Of a stretch of DNA of 41,522 nucleotides, positions 1 to 8,837 are shown piece after piece. A model generated the notes under the pieces. The model was not told where the DNA came from. It saw only the letters and a program-made list of their open reading frames with translations, and made no database searches. Both the position numbers and the translations under genes were made by a program. This DNA comes from a candidate division CSSED10-310 bacterium (lineage in GTDB: Bacteria; CSSED10-310), in contig PWNJ01000010.1 of NCBI GenBank assembly GCA_003558985.1, forward strand, positions 1-41,522, read 5' to 3'. Position 1 is the stretch's first letter, and the number at the start of each line of letters is the position of its first letter.

Positions 1-1141
1 AGACAGCGGTTAACGAAAACACTGTTTTCCATCCGGCGTAATAGGAAATCACGGCGCCCAATGTAAAACCCGCCATGATACCGAAAATACCTCCAACAAG
101 ACTCAACATGACTGCTTCAACCAGAAACTGGGTCATTATATCATTTTGCGTTGCTCCAAGCGCACGTCGAACACCTATTTCACGTGTTCGTTGTGTTACG
201 CTGGCAAGCATAATATTCATTATACCTATTCCACCTACCAGCAATGAAATGGCTGCGATGGCTGCCAGCACGAGGTTAAACCTGCGCTGAGTGGCCTGAG
301 CTTGCCGAAGAAGATCCAGCGGAATGATGATCTCGTAATCCGAAACGCCACCATGAGTTCGTTTCAGTATGTTTTCGATCAGATTGGCGGCTTGTGTCAC
401 GACTCCCCGATCTGTAACCTGAATGATTAATTCGGACAGTTCATGATGATCACTATCAAAAGCAAATCGTCTTCCGACTGAACTTAATGGAACATAAACA
501 TCCCGATTAATATTTCGCAGACTGACTGCGGAGGCTCCAGCATCTGCAAAACGTTTGTCTTCCATGATACCGATTACAGCATACATGGAATCGCCGATTT
601 GAAGTTTCTGTCCAGAAATGCGTTCCCACGGAGCTGATCCGAATACTTCCTGATGGATTTCAGCGCCTATAACACAGACCTGTTGAACAGTTGCCATATC
701 CAGATCACTTATAAACCGCCCCCGGTATGGGAAAAAATTCATCACATGAGAGTATTCGGGTGTTATTGCCAAAACATCGGCATTAATAGTTCGGCCTTCA
801 AAGATTGGTCTTTCTTTCAGTTTTTTTACCGGAGCCATAGTTTTGACAAACGGACAGTTGGCTTCAATTGCTTTCATGTTAAGTTGTTTCAGGCCGCCGG
901 GATTTTGCTGAATGGCGGTTAACCGTTCATGGCCTGTTAACTCAACTGCCTGAATACGGATATTGGTGATGCCAAGCAATTCGACCTGTTCCATGGCCTG
1001 TTGTTTTGCTCCTTCGCCGATTGCAACACTTGCGATTACGGCCGCCACACCAAATATGACTCCCAGCATTGTCAAAAACGAACCGAGTTTATTACTGCGA
1101 ATTTCAGTCAGTCCGATTTTGATTGTTTGACCGATTTGCAT
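1..1141 (-). CDS. MacB-type ABC transporter permease (3' end outside window)
   Basis: Inner-membrane permease of a MacB/FtsX-type ABC exporter. The start is ATG at 1141 (MQIGQTIKIGLTEIRSNKLG), one base after the stop of the upstream adaptor gene, so the two are probably translationally coupled. About 380 residues are visible. They comprise a first membrane helix (SFLTMLGVIFGVAAVIA), a large periplasmic MacB_PCD-like domain, and the conserved second-helix region with GGIGIMNIMLASVTQRTREIG followed by VRRALGA, a hallmark of MacB/LolC-type permeases. The frame is open to base 1, so the last helices and C terminus are missing. No ATPase domain is fused at the N terminus, unlike E. coli MacB. A separate ATPase gene is therefore expected, possibly beyond the left edge. 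In this operon the permease would work with the two HlyD adaptors and the TolC channel to export a substrate I cannot name. Confidence 0.93.
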   Translation of the reverse strand, partial: MQIGQTIKIGLTEIRSNKLGSFLTMLGVIFGVAAVIASVAIGEGAKQQAMEQVELLGITNIRIQAVELTGHERLTAIQQNPGGLKQLNMKAIEANCPFVKTMAPVKKLKERPIFEGRTINADVLAITPEYSHVMNFFPYRGRFISDLDMATVQQVCVIGAEIHQEVFGSAPWERISGQKLQIGDSMYAVIGIMEDKRFADAGASAVSLRNINRDVYVPLSSVGRRFAFDSDHHELSELIIQVTDRGVVTQAANLIENILKRTHGGVSDYEIIIPLDLLRQAQATQRRFNLVLAAIAAISLLVGGIGIMNIMLASVTQRTREIGVRRALGATQNDIMTQFLVEAVMLSLVGGIFGIMAGFTLGAVISYYAGWKTVFSLTAV

Positions 1142-1142
1142 A

Positions 1143-2483
1143 TTACGATTCCACCATTTGAAATGCTGTGTCCTGACCGGGTGCGCTGATTGCATACAGG
1201 GCTACCCGTTCACCGGTCTCAAGTCCTTTTTTCACAACAACATCAACCCGATTATCAGGACCGGTCACAATTTGTCGGTATTCAAAACGCCCGTTACGCA
1301 GAACAAACACATAGGGCCCGGATTCATCCCATCCAATAGCGCTAACAGGTACAGTTATCACATCCGGCAATCTTTCCTCGACAAAAACGACGGCACAATT
1401 CATACCGGTGCGCAATCGTTCATCATGAGTGGTCAACCGAACAGCAATTTCAAATACTTTGCTTCGTGTATCACCGGTTTCACGCCTGGAAAAAACGGTT
1501 CCCCGACTTAACTCACGAGGCATTGCCAAAAAGCTTATGGACTCAACAACACCGTCCAGAACTGCGTGTTCCAGAGCAGGAATACGTATCCAGACATGTT
1601 GTCCCTCAAATACGCGCTGAAAATGAGCTTCGGGAACCTGCGCCCATATCATAAACTCGGACAAATCAGGGATTTCCAGTATTTGTCGGCCACGCCAGAC
1701 ACGATCACCGACTTTATACGGTTCATTGTTCCACTGGCGCTGTGTGACAACAATGCCGTCAGCGGGAGAATACAAAACAAGAGCATCACGTTGCGCTTCA
1801 AGTTGTGTCATTGTGTACTTGCTCTGTTCATAGTTTTGTCTGGCAATCTCCATTTCAAGCTTCATAGTCTTCGATCTGGAATTGTATTCGATTTCGGCCC
1901 GTTGAAGCGCCAGATGAGAAGCGAGCTCCGTCAGGCGTCGTTGTTCCAGAAGATTCCTGGCCAGTTCCACCTCTCGTTCAGAAATTAACTGACGGTCAAA
2001 CAGATCGTTTCGCTGTTCAAAATCCCGCTGGGCCCGTTCCAGATTCAGATAATCAAACTCATGGGTCGCCTTACGTTCTTTTAATGTTTGCTCCAGATTA
2101 AAGCGTTCCTCGGCCAGAGCTTCCATTGTACGCTCATAATTTGAGTGGTATCTGCGCAGATTAATGGTTTCTGCTTCAATTTGTTGTGTGATGGATTGGG
2201 TGTCCAGCCATACCACCGGCTGCCCTTGTTGTACAAATGAACCTTCAGGCATCATTCGTACAATTTGCCCTTGAGTTGTTGTGGTGACTGCAGAACTTCG
2301 AATCGCCCGCACAATGCCTGTATCATTTATACCTGATACGAAATCATTGCGAATCACACGAACGGTATCACTGTCCGGTGGCGGCGCATATATGTGTTGA
2401 CGACTACAAGAGATCAGACAAATAAATGCAACAACAGCAATAAAGATATAAAAAAGACAATGTTTTCTGTTGAAACCGGACAT
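1143..2483 (-). CDS. HlyD/MacA-family periplasmic adaptor, predicted lipoprotein
   Basis: Membrane-fusion (periplasmic adaptor) protein of 446 residues. The N terminus is a signal peptide ending in a lipobox (LISC, lipidated Cys about residue 26), so it is probably anchored as a lipoprotein. A biotinyl-lipoyl half-motif follows (MPEGSFVQQGQPVVWLDT), then a long alpha-helical hairpin (about residues 100-235) rich in Glu, Arg and Gln. The second lipoyl half comes next (LYSPADGIVVTQRQW), then beta-barrel and membrane-proximal domains (TVPVSAIGWDESGPYVFVL). This is the MacA/HlyD order. It lies 7 bases downstream of another adaptor gene and 1 base before a MacB-like permease. The ribosome binding site is weak, which fits coupling to the gene upstream. 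It presumably bridges the permease and the TolC channel. The family call is firm; the substrate is unknown. Confidence 0.92.
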   Translation of the reverse strand: MSGFNRKHCLFYIFIAVVAFICLISCSRQHIYAPPPDSDTVRVIRNDFVSGINDTGIVRAIRSSAVTTTTQGQIVRMMPEGSFVQQGQPVVWLDTQSITQQIEAETINLRRYHSNYERTMEALAEERFNLEQTLKERKATHEFDYLNLERAQRDFEQRNDLFDRQLISEREVELARNLLEQRRLTELASHLALQRAEIEYNSRSKTMKLEMEIARQNYEQSKYTMTQLEAQRDALVLYSPADGIVVTQRQWNNEPYKVGDRVWRGRQILEIPDLSEFMIWAQVPEAHFQRVFEGQHVWIRIPALEHAVLDGVVESISFLAMPRELSRGTVFSRRETGDTRSKVFEIAVRLTTHDERLRTGMNCAVVFVEERLPDVITVPVSAIGWDESGPYVFVLRNGRFEYRQIVTGPDNRVDVVVKKGLETGERVALYAISAPGQDTAFQMVES

Positions 2484-2490
2484 GGATTAA

Positions 2491-3777
2491 CTACATCGTA
2501 TCCGGACGGACCAGTAAAATGCGCTGGCCAGCGTCCAATCCTTCGATTATGGTTATATGTTGTGTATTCCAGACACCCGTTTTGACCAGCCGTTTTTCAG
2601 GCCCTCCGAAAGCGCTTATAAAAACGAATCTGTCGTCACCTTCCGTGAAAACGGCTTCGATTGGCACATATATTTCATAATCAGAATGATGCAGAAGAAC
2701 GGTTGCTCTGGCGGTAATTCCCGGCCGTAATTCTTCAGGTGATTCTTCAATTCTGATACCGACTTCAAATACTTTGCGTCCCTCTTCACTGCTTCCTGAG
2801 CGTGACATGGCTGCATCTTCAGCAAGTGAGGCTATTCGTGCCACAGTTCCTGTCAGAAGCATTGCTGGAAAAGCGTCCAAATGTATTGTGGCGCTCTGAT
2901 TTTCATGAAGACGTGAAATATCTATTTCGTCCACACGTGTCACAACCTCCAATTCGGACAAATCCGGTATTTCCATAAAAGGCTGCCAGGGACCGATCTG
3001 GTCACCAATTGCAACTTTTTCCTGAGCGCCGCCTCCTTTCCATATATTTCTGTATAGTACCATTCCGGAAGCTGGAGCCCGAATTACGGCGCTTTCAAGT
3101 CCAGACAATGCTTTGTTGAGTTCACTCCGATTTTTGTCCAGTTCGATTTGAGCTGTTGTTATATCTGCACGTTGCAGTTCCAGTTGAGACTCACGATTGT
3201 TGATCGCTTTTTCAAGGTTCAGTTCAGCATTCTGCACTTGCAGAGTTTGACTCAAAACCTCCAGTTCAGCATCATCCAGAGCTTGTCGAGGTGAAATTTC
3301 TGCGCTAACAAGTCTGCGTGTTCGCTCCAGTCTGGACTCCGTCGTGGCAAGCTGGTTCCTTTGATATTCAAGGCGGGATTGGGCTTCTTCAATAGCAAGC
3401 AGATTCAGTCTGTCTTGTAAACGAGCGTTTTCTTCAACTTTTTGTAAGCGTTTTTGAGCGATTTCAACGTCAATACGATATCGCTCCACGTTCCGTTCCA
3501 ACTCTTCGGTTTCCAGCCAGGCTACCGGTTCATCTTCTTGGACAACGGATCCCTCCGATACAATATCCGCTAAACGTCCCGGATTTTGAACCGAGATACT
3601 TAGCGTGTTTACAGCTTTGACTTCACCAATCAGAAATATTTCAGAACGAAATGGTCCTTCCAGAGCCGTAACAACCAGGTCTCCCGAAACAACCCCCCGT
3701 CCGGCGTATCTGATAATTACAAGAACAATAATCACTGCACATAGACCGATCACGCCCCACCGGATTTTCCTAATCAT
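2491..3777 (-). CDS. HlyD-family efflux adaptor, inner-membrane anchored
   Basis: Second periplasmic adaptor of the same operon, 428 residues. It has a single uncleaved N-terminal membrane helix (about residues 8-23) and no lipobox, unlike its neighbour. The lipoyl half-motifs (SEGSVVQEDEPVAWLET and IRAPASGMVLYRNIW) flank a long coiled-coil hairpin at about residues 85-210. A beta-barrel with conserved Pro-Gly follows (EELRPGITARATVLL). The ATG at 3777 overlaps the TolC gene stop by 8 bases and has a GGAGA site inside that gene. The two adaptors are clearly divergent in sequence. They could form a mixed adaptor ring or serve different partners; the sequence does not decide. Confidence 0.92.
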   Translation of the reverse strand: MIRKIRWGVIGLCAVIIVLVIIRYAGRGVVSGDLVVTALEGPFRSEIFLIGEVKAVNTLSISVQNPGRLADIVSEGSVVQEDEPVAWLETEELERNVERYRIDVEIAQKRLQKVEENARLQDRLNLLAIEEAQSRLEYQRNQLATTESRLERTRRLVSAEISPRQALDDAELEVLSQTLQVQNAELNLEKAINNRESQLELQRADITTAQIELDKNRSELNKALSGLESAVIRAPASGMVLYRNIWKGGGAQEKVAIGDQIGPWQPFMEIPDLSELEVVTRVDEIDISRLHENQSATIHLDAFPAMLLTGTVARIASLAEDAAMSRSGSSEEGRKVFEVGIRIEESPEELRPGITARATVLLHHSDYEIYVPIEAVFTEGDDRFVFISAFGGPEKRLVKTGVWNTQHITIIEGLDAGQRILLVRPDTM

Positions 3778-5317
3778 CAGATACTTCTCCGGAAAGGGTC
3801 ATGAACGAATCAGACACAGATTGAATATAATTTTCATCATATACAGGCATAGTGGACTGGGCCTCCAACGTCAGATTATCCGGATCAATTTTCCGTCCCA
3901 AAACATATAAAATACGCGCTTTGGCTATAGCCAGATCAATAACATCCGAATAATAACTGGTCCCGGCCGTTATTAAATCATCCTGAGCCTTGATCAAATC
4001 CAGGTTACCGGTTAAACCTTCACGATAGCTTTCGGTTGCCAGCTCAAGGTTTTTTTCTGCAATTGAAAGTGATTGAGCTGAAACATTTGAGGCTTCGATT
4101 AATGCATTGTAATGGCGAATTTCGTCACGAACCTCTTTCTCGATGGATCGCATCCTGTGTTCAAGCTCATTTTTTAACTTACGCAACTGTATCTCAGACT
4201 GAGTCCAGAGCTCACGATCCGTTCGGTCTCCAAAAGTGTAAGAAAAACCGACCCTGAAATCGTATTTCTCATCATTAAAACGGAGTGTATCGGCAAATCG
4301 ATCGTTCCGATTTGATGACTCAGCATTCAAAACCAGATCGAGCGCTGGCAAACGCTGGTTGAAGGCCTGTTTTACTGCTTGTTCAGCCATAAAAATTTCA
4401 TTATTCAAAACACGAATTTCGAGTCTTTGATTTACAGCTTCTTTGATCGCTTTTTGAGTGTCAATATGTTCTGGGCTGTAATCGATGGGTTCTGACAATA
4501 CAATGTTCTTGTCCAGAGGCATATTCAAAACGAGTTTTAACGTGTCAAACAGCGATTCAGTGTTTTGCTGTGAACGAATGAGTGATATTTGCTGCCGTGC
4601 CAACTGAAGTTCTGCCTGAGAAACATCCATTTGGGCAACCAGACCTTCCTCAAGTTTAATTTGGGTATTTTGCTGGTGCATTTCTGCGTCGCGTACGCTT
4701 CTAAGAGCCACATCCAGCAGTTTTTCCTGTTTCATGGTGTTGAAATACAAAACAATGACATCGAGTATCATGCGCTGTTGAGTCTTCGCAAATCTGTATA
4801 GCGCATTTTCAAAAACAAAACGGTTTCGTTGAAGAGATATTTTGTCATTCCACGGGCCGACGTTTTTAATTAGCGGCTGATGAATACTCAAACCAATTGC
4901 GCTGGAATATGAGCCGACATCGTCATGCATTTCTTCCATGAAAAACCGGTCGGATTCATCATGATATGCCATGTTGGAATATAAAGACAGTGTTGCGCCG
5001 GTCAGAGCAAAACGTTTGCTAATATCTGTTCTGAGTTGATGGTAAACATTTGATTCAGCATCATCTGAAGCGTAACGAGAGTATATTGTATCTGAACTCA
5101 AGCTGATCCGGGGTGTCCATGGAGCTTTGGCTGCACGAAAAACGGATTGTCCCAATTCAAGATTCAAGCGTTCATTTTGCATGTCGATGTTATTGGCAAT
5201 CATGATGTCAACAGCTTCTGCCAGTGATAAACCACCAGGCAATTCAGATGAAACAACACTCGTGACAAATGCACATAAAAAAATAACAAAAATATAGACA
5301 GAACAAGTGTTTTTCAC
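3770..5317 (-). CDS. TolC-family outer membrane efflux protein
   Basis: Outer-membrane channel of a tripartite efflux system, about 515 residues. The GTG at 5317 is preferred because GAGGG lies 5-6 bases upstream and it begins a clean signal peptide (VKNTCSVYIFVIFLCAFVTS, then VVSS). A TTG at 5362 would add 15 unlikely residues. The mature part starts with the typical LSLAEAVDIMIANN segment. Two repeats of long amphipathic helices rich in Glu, Gln and Arg alternate with short beta segments, as expected of TolC. The second repeat ends with LELATESYREGLTGNLDLIKAQDDL, a typical outer membrane efflux protein signature. It is the first gene of the efflux operon, 72 bases after the HEAT-repeat gene on the same strand. 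Confidence 0.92.
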   Translation of the reverse strand: MKNTCSVYIFVIFLCAFVTSVVSSELPGGLSLAEAVDIMIANNIDMQNERLNLELGQSVFRAAKAPWTPRISLSSDTIYSRYASDDAESNVYHQLRTDISKRFALTGATLSLYSNMAYHDESDRFFMEEMHDDVGSYSSAIGLSIHQPLIKNVGPWNDKISLQRNRFVFENALYRFAKTQQRMILDVIVLYFNTMKQEKLLDVALRSVRDAEMHQQNTQIKLEEGLVAQMDVSQAELQLARQQISLIRSQQNTESLFDTLKLVLNMPLDKNIVLSEPIDYSPEHIDTQKAIKEAVNQRLEIRVLNNEIFMAEQAVKQAFNQRLPALDLVLNAESSNRNDRFADTLRFNDEKYDFRVGFSYTFGDRTDRELWTQSEIQLRKLKNELEHRMRSIEKEVRDEIRHYNALIEASNVSAQSLSIAEKNLELATESYREGLTGNLDLIKAQDDLITAGTSYYSDVIDLAIAKARILYVLGRKIDPDNLTLEAQSTMPVYDENYIQSVSDSFMTLSGEVSDD

Positions 5318-5330
5318 ATCAACCCTCGTA

Positions 5331-5362
5331 TTGAATACATCACAGTTATTGATTTTATTCAA
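5331..5362. repeat. Imperfectly spaced inverted repeat before the TolC gene
   Basis: TTGAATA at 5331-5337 is matched by its reverse complement TATTCAA at 5356-5362, with 18 bases between. It lies in the 72-base gap between the HEAT-repeat gene and the TolC gene, directly upstream of the GTG start at 5317. It could be an operator or belong to an internal promoter of the efflux operon. Seven-base arms can arise by chance in AT-rich DNA. Confidence 0.25.
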
Positions 5363-5389
5363 GGTTGTTTTTCAGACGCAACAATGAGG

Positions 5390-8300
5390 TCAGTTAGCAA
5401 CAAACTCATCCACATCAAGTTTGGGCGTTTCATCATCCATAATTATAGATTTTTCCTGGTCGATATCCAGTTTTTGCTGTTCAAGATGAGAAATAGCGTT
5501 ATTGATGGCATAAATGACCTTTTTACTTTTTATTGCGTAACGAACAGGAAAATATCTTAATCGCTTGTAAACGCTTTGGTGGCGTTCTTTGAATGTTTGT
5601 AATATTTGTAATTCCCGGCTGCTGCCGTATTCAGCAAGACATTGAATTGCCCATATTTGAAGGTTAATATCCTTTAGATACATTTTTCTTAGATCAGGTT
5701 CACTTAAAAGAAGGCACTGATATACAAAATCTTTACTTTTTCTTTGTTCTATTCCGGCAAGAGTTTCAAGAATTTGTTTTCGCAAATTAGGTTCATTCAT
5801 AAACAGTTGGACAAGATCATCGACTGCATGCCTTTCTGATGGCTCTCTCATGGCAAGAATAGCCAGGTTTCTGACTTCATCATCTGGATCTTTCAGGAGT
5901 GCTTTTGCAATTTCAGCAGTTGCTGGATGACGAGCATTCATCATAACATAAATCGTTTCTTTGCGAACTCGATAGTCCTGATCATGTATAGCAAGGTTAA
6001 ATATTCTTTCGGCATCCTTGTGTTTGATTTTTGCCAGTACACCCAGACTGTTGCGGACTCGATACCAGGCTTCATCAACCATTTCGCGGATATTGTCAGG
6101 TTTTCTTGGAAAATATTCGCGGTCCTGAAGAACGCTCAAATGATGCGTTATAACATCTCCAGCAACTTCAGACATAGACAATAAAAGCTCATATGCCCGT
6201 TTTCGCTCACGGCGTGCGCCATGCTCAAAAACAGATATGAGTTGAACAACCACTTCTTCTGTTTCAAGCATTTTCAGAATCGCGACAGTTCGCTGAACGG
6301 TTGATCTTTTGTCTTTACCCAATTGGCGCACAAGATATCGCACGGTATCTTGCGAAGAAACCTTTAACAGGACCTGTTTCAGAGCATTTATTCTGTAGGT
6401 GAGTTGGTGTCTTGAAGGATGAAGAGCAATTTTATCTTGTGCGGTCCTGATGTCGTTAAGAAAATCCAGAGCCATTTTCAGGTTTCCATTTATAACGATT
6501 TTTGATATCAAACTGCCAATCACATCAGCCAATTGTTTACTGGTATCCAGATCAGTTTCAATTTTTGACAGATTTTCTATCAGTTTTTCAATAATTTGCC
6601 GCAGGCTTGAATCTTTTTGTCTTACGATAGCCAATTCAGCAATATGCTGCAGAATTTCTATTGCAACATTGCGTTCGTCCAGGTTTTTGGATTGCAATTT
6701 ATCAAGGGTTTTTGTGATTATTTTTCTGCTGACACTCCAGGCGAGTCTTTCCCTGACTTCTGGAGAATCGATTATCGCCCTTTTTAAAAAGTCTGGATCA
6801 AGCGCTACAATCAGTTCTGCCAGCGATTTTCTGTACTCCTGACGTCGATCAATTTCTCCGGTAAGAATTCGTTTGAACAAATGTCCAATTTCTTCGTTGG
6901 AAATATCAGTCATTGCTCCGCCGCCGGAGACACGGCCGACAATATCGTGCAACAGAATAATTTCAGCGCTCTTCCCCGGTCTTTTTCGGGTCCCCGCTCC
7001 CGTTCCGGTAAAAACACCACCATATGGGCCATGTCCTGGAGCCGAACCAGAACCACCCATTCCTCCGGGATAAGGGCCGCCGGAGCCTGCTGTTTGTTTC
7101 CCGGTCACTCCACCACTTCCGGCACCTTCACCTGCTCCGCCCGGACGGAACCCTTCAACAGCGCTGAAATTAATATCATCATCAGACTCTTCAGCACGGC
7201 CGGAAACGCCCTCTGTCCCTGCAGAAACAGTGCCCGTTCCGGCACTTGTTTCGGGACCATAGCCAGGCCCCATGCTGGCGCCGGAAAACCCCGGAAAACC
7301 TGATTGTGAATTATTTCCGGCATGTTCTGTTCCCGGTAAGACTGCTGTACCACCTTCTATGCCCGCACCACCCTGTGCGCCATCAGCATTTCCACTTGTG
7401 CCACCTGGCCCCAGGCCGGTTCCATCGCCAAGTCCCAGGCCGCCTCCATCACCAGGTCCGTCACCGCTACCGGTACCACCGTCACCGCCCCAACCTATAT
7501 TGGTTACGTGAACAATTTCTTCATCAGAACCTATAACGCCGTAACGATATTGATCAAGAATAATATGTTCTACACCTTTATTGAGCAGAAAAGAACGAGG
7601 TCCCCCTTCGTCTTTTACAGAAGAAACACTTGAATTGAATAACTTGACCAACATTTCAATTTCTCGCGCATTTATTTCGGGTAAAAACGTTATGCTGGAA
7701 ACACTCTTTTCCTCCAAAATCTCAATAAACTGTAATACAATCCTGTCTTCTGCCTTGATTCGAATTTCATTAACCAAAATTGATCCGGCCAATTGCGTTA
7801 TAACAACCATTCGGCGATTTTCCATCAGCTCACCGATGGTTTCCATAGTTGATTCGAAACTCTTTTTTAATCCGGGATGTCCCGATGGGTACATTGAAAG
7901 AGCCCGGATTGAAAACAATATCTTCCGTAACAGTTTTTCGGCTTGTCTAAGCATCATGGCGTCTGCCAGTTTGCCTGCGGCTGTCCCGTCGGCCATGCCT
8001 TTTTTGCTGGATTTAATTAATGCTCCACCAGCCAGTTCTTCAATTGTTGATTCCGCCAGCTCCAATTGATACAGCGACGCCTGCTCAGTAGCTTCAAAAT
8101 CAAGCTCTTCCAATATTTTGATTAAAAGCGAATGAAGAACAGGCGGAAACTCATCTCTGTCAATAATGACTTTGAAAGTCTCAAAATCCTTGTCTCGCCA
8201 TAAAATTTTTAAAATAGCAGAAAAGGTCATGTTGAGTGGTGCATGTCCAATTTGAACAGCTCTGTCTTCAACACCAAGAATTATTTGAAGCCATAGATTG

Positions 8301-8665
8301 AAAAGCGCCTGAAGATACAGAATTTCTTCCGGAGACAATTCTCTGATTTCTGATAAAATCGGCAGAATACTTCTTAGATGTTCTGATGTTTGAAGTGTCT
8401 GCCAATATTGTCTGTAACCATTTTTTCCGAGCCTTCTGGAGATGCTTAACTGATCAATAAACATTACAAAAACTGCATTCTCAGCTTCCCATCGCAAACT
8501 CTGCTGCACAACGGATTCAAACAGTTCCCTGATTGCTTCAGGTGACAGTTTTTTTAAATAGTTGTAGGATGTTTCCCGGCGCTGATGGGATTTTTCATGG
8601 CGTGACAAAGTGTTTTTCAGGTCAACCAAAACTTGACTTTCCTGAACTTGTTTAATGTTTTCCAT
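5390..8665 (-). CDS. Large HEAT-repeat protein with Gly-rich linker
   Basis: Predicted cytoplasmic alpha-solenoid scaffold of about 1091 residues. The ATG at 8665 (MENIKQVQESQVL) has GGAA about 7 bases upstream. A TTG at 8692 would add nine residues without a better site. Residues 1-230 are helical. About 245-375 hold a segment with LSMYPSGHPGLKKSFE, a motif I associate with HEAT-repeat and signalling proteins of deltaproteobacteria-like lineages. About 390-565 is a Gly/Pro/Ser/Thr-rich low-complexity linker. The rest is HEAT-like helical pairs, for example DPDDEVRNLAILAMRE and DQDYRVRKETIYVMMNARHP. There is no signal peptide or catalytic motif. It sits upstream of and co-oriented with the efflux operon, but the functional link is unproven. 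Confidence 0.85.
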   Translation of the reverse strand: MENIKQVQESQVLVDLKNTLSRHEKSHQRRETSYNYLKKLSPEAIRELFESVVQQSLRWEAENAVFVMFIDQLSISRRLGKNGYRQYWQTLQTSEHLRSILPILSEIRELSPEEILYLQALFNLWLQIILGVEDRAVQIGHAPLNMTFSAILKILWRDKDFETFKVIIDRDEFPPVLHSLLIKILEELDFEATEQASLYQLELAESTIEELAGGALIKSSKKGMADGTAAGKLADAMMLRQAEKLLRKILFSIRALSMYPSGHPGLKKSFESTMETIGELMENRRMVVITQLAGSILVNEIRIKAEDRIVLQFIEILEEKSVSSITFLPEINAREIEMLVKLFNSSVSSVKDEGGPRSFLLNKGVEHIILDQYRYGVIGSDEEIVHVTNIGWGGDGGTGSGDGPGDGGGLGLGDGTGLGPGGTSGNADGAQGGAGIEGGTAVLPGTEHAGNNSQSGFPGFSGASMGPGYGPETSAGTGTVSAGTEGVSGRAEESDDDINFSAVEGFRPGGAGEGAGSGGVTGKQTAGSGGPYPGGMGGSGSAPGHGPYGGVFTGTGAGTRKRPGKSAEIILLHDIVGRVSGGGAMTDISNEEIGHLFKRILTGEIDRRQEYRKSLAELIVALDPDFLKRAIIDSPEVRERLAWSVSRKIITKTLDKLQSKNLDERNVAIEILQHIAELAIVRQKDSSLRQIIEKLIENLSKIETDLDTSKQLADVIGSLISKIVINGNLKMALDFLNDIRTAQDKIALHPSRHQLTYRINALKQVLLKVSSQDTVRYLVRQLGKDKRSTVQRTVAILKMLETEEVVVQLISVFEHGARRERKRAYELLLSMSEVAGDVITHHLSVLQDREYFPRKPDNIREMVDEAWYRVRNSLGVLAKIKHKDAERIFNLAIHDQDYRVRKETIYVMMNARHPATAEIAKALLKDPDDEVRNLAILAMREPSERHAVDDLVQLFMNEPNLRKQILETLAGIEQRKSKDFVYQCLLLSEPDLRKMYLKDINLQIWAIQCLAEYGSSRELQILQTFKERHQSVYKRLRYFPVRYAIKSKKVIYAINNAISHLEQQKLDIDQEKSIIMDDETPKLDVDEFVAN

Positions 8666-8820
8666 AACACAATTCCATTCGTAAAAAAACAATTTAACAA
8701 AAGCGTGAGCGCTTAATGTCTATTCATTTCGCTATCGAATATACCAAAAATAAACAGAAGGGTCAACATAATATGCCAACGGTATTTTTGATTCTGTGTT
8801 TCAGGATTCGTAAAATGTTA

Positions 8821-8835
8821 GTCAGGAGGGCTGAC
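8821..8835 (+). promoter_or_regulatory. Short hairpin presenting the msrBA ribosome binding site
   Basis: GTCAG at 8821-8825 and CTGAC at 8831-8835 form a perfect 5-bp inverted repeat. Its 5-base loop (GAGGG) is the Shine-Dalgarno sequence of msrBA, whose ATG is at 8838. The loop would leave the site accessible, or the stem might modulate initiation. It may also be coincidence. Confidence 0.35.
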
Positions 8836-8837
8836 AA

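Noticed and set aside
7272-7511. Pro-rich plus-strand ORF opposite the HEAT-repeat gene
   Set aside because: It is the antisense shadow of the Gly-rich linker; GGN codons read as NCC on the other strand.
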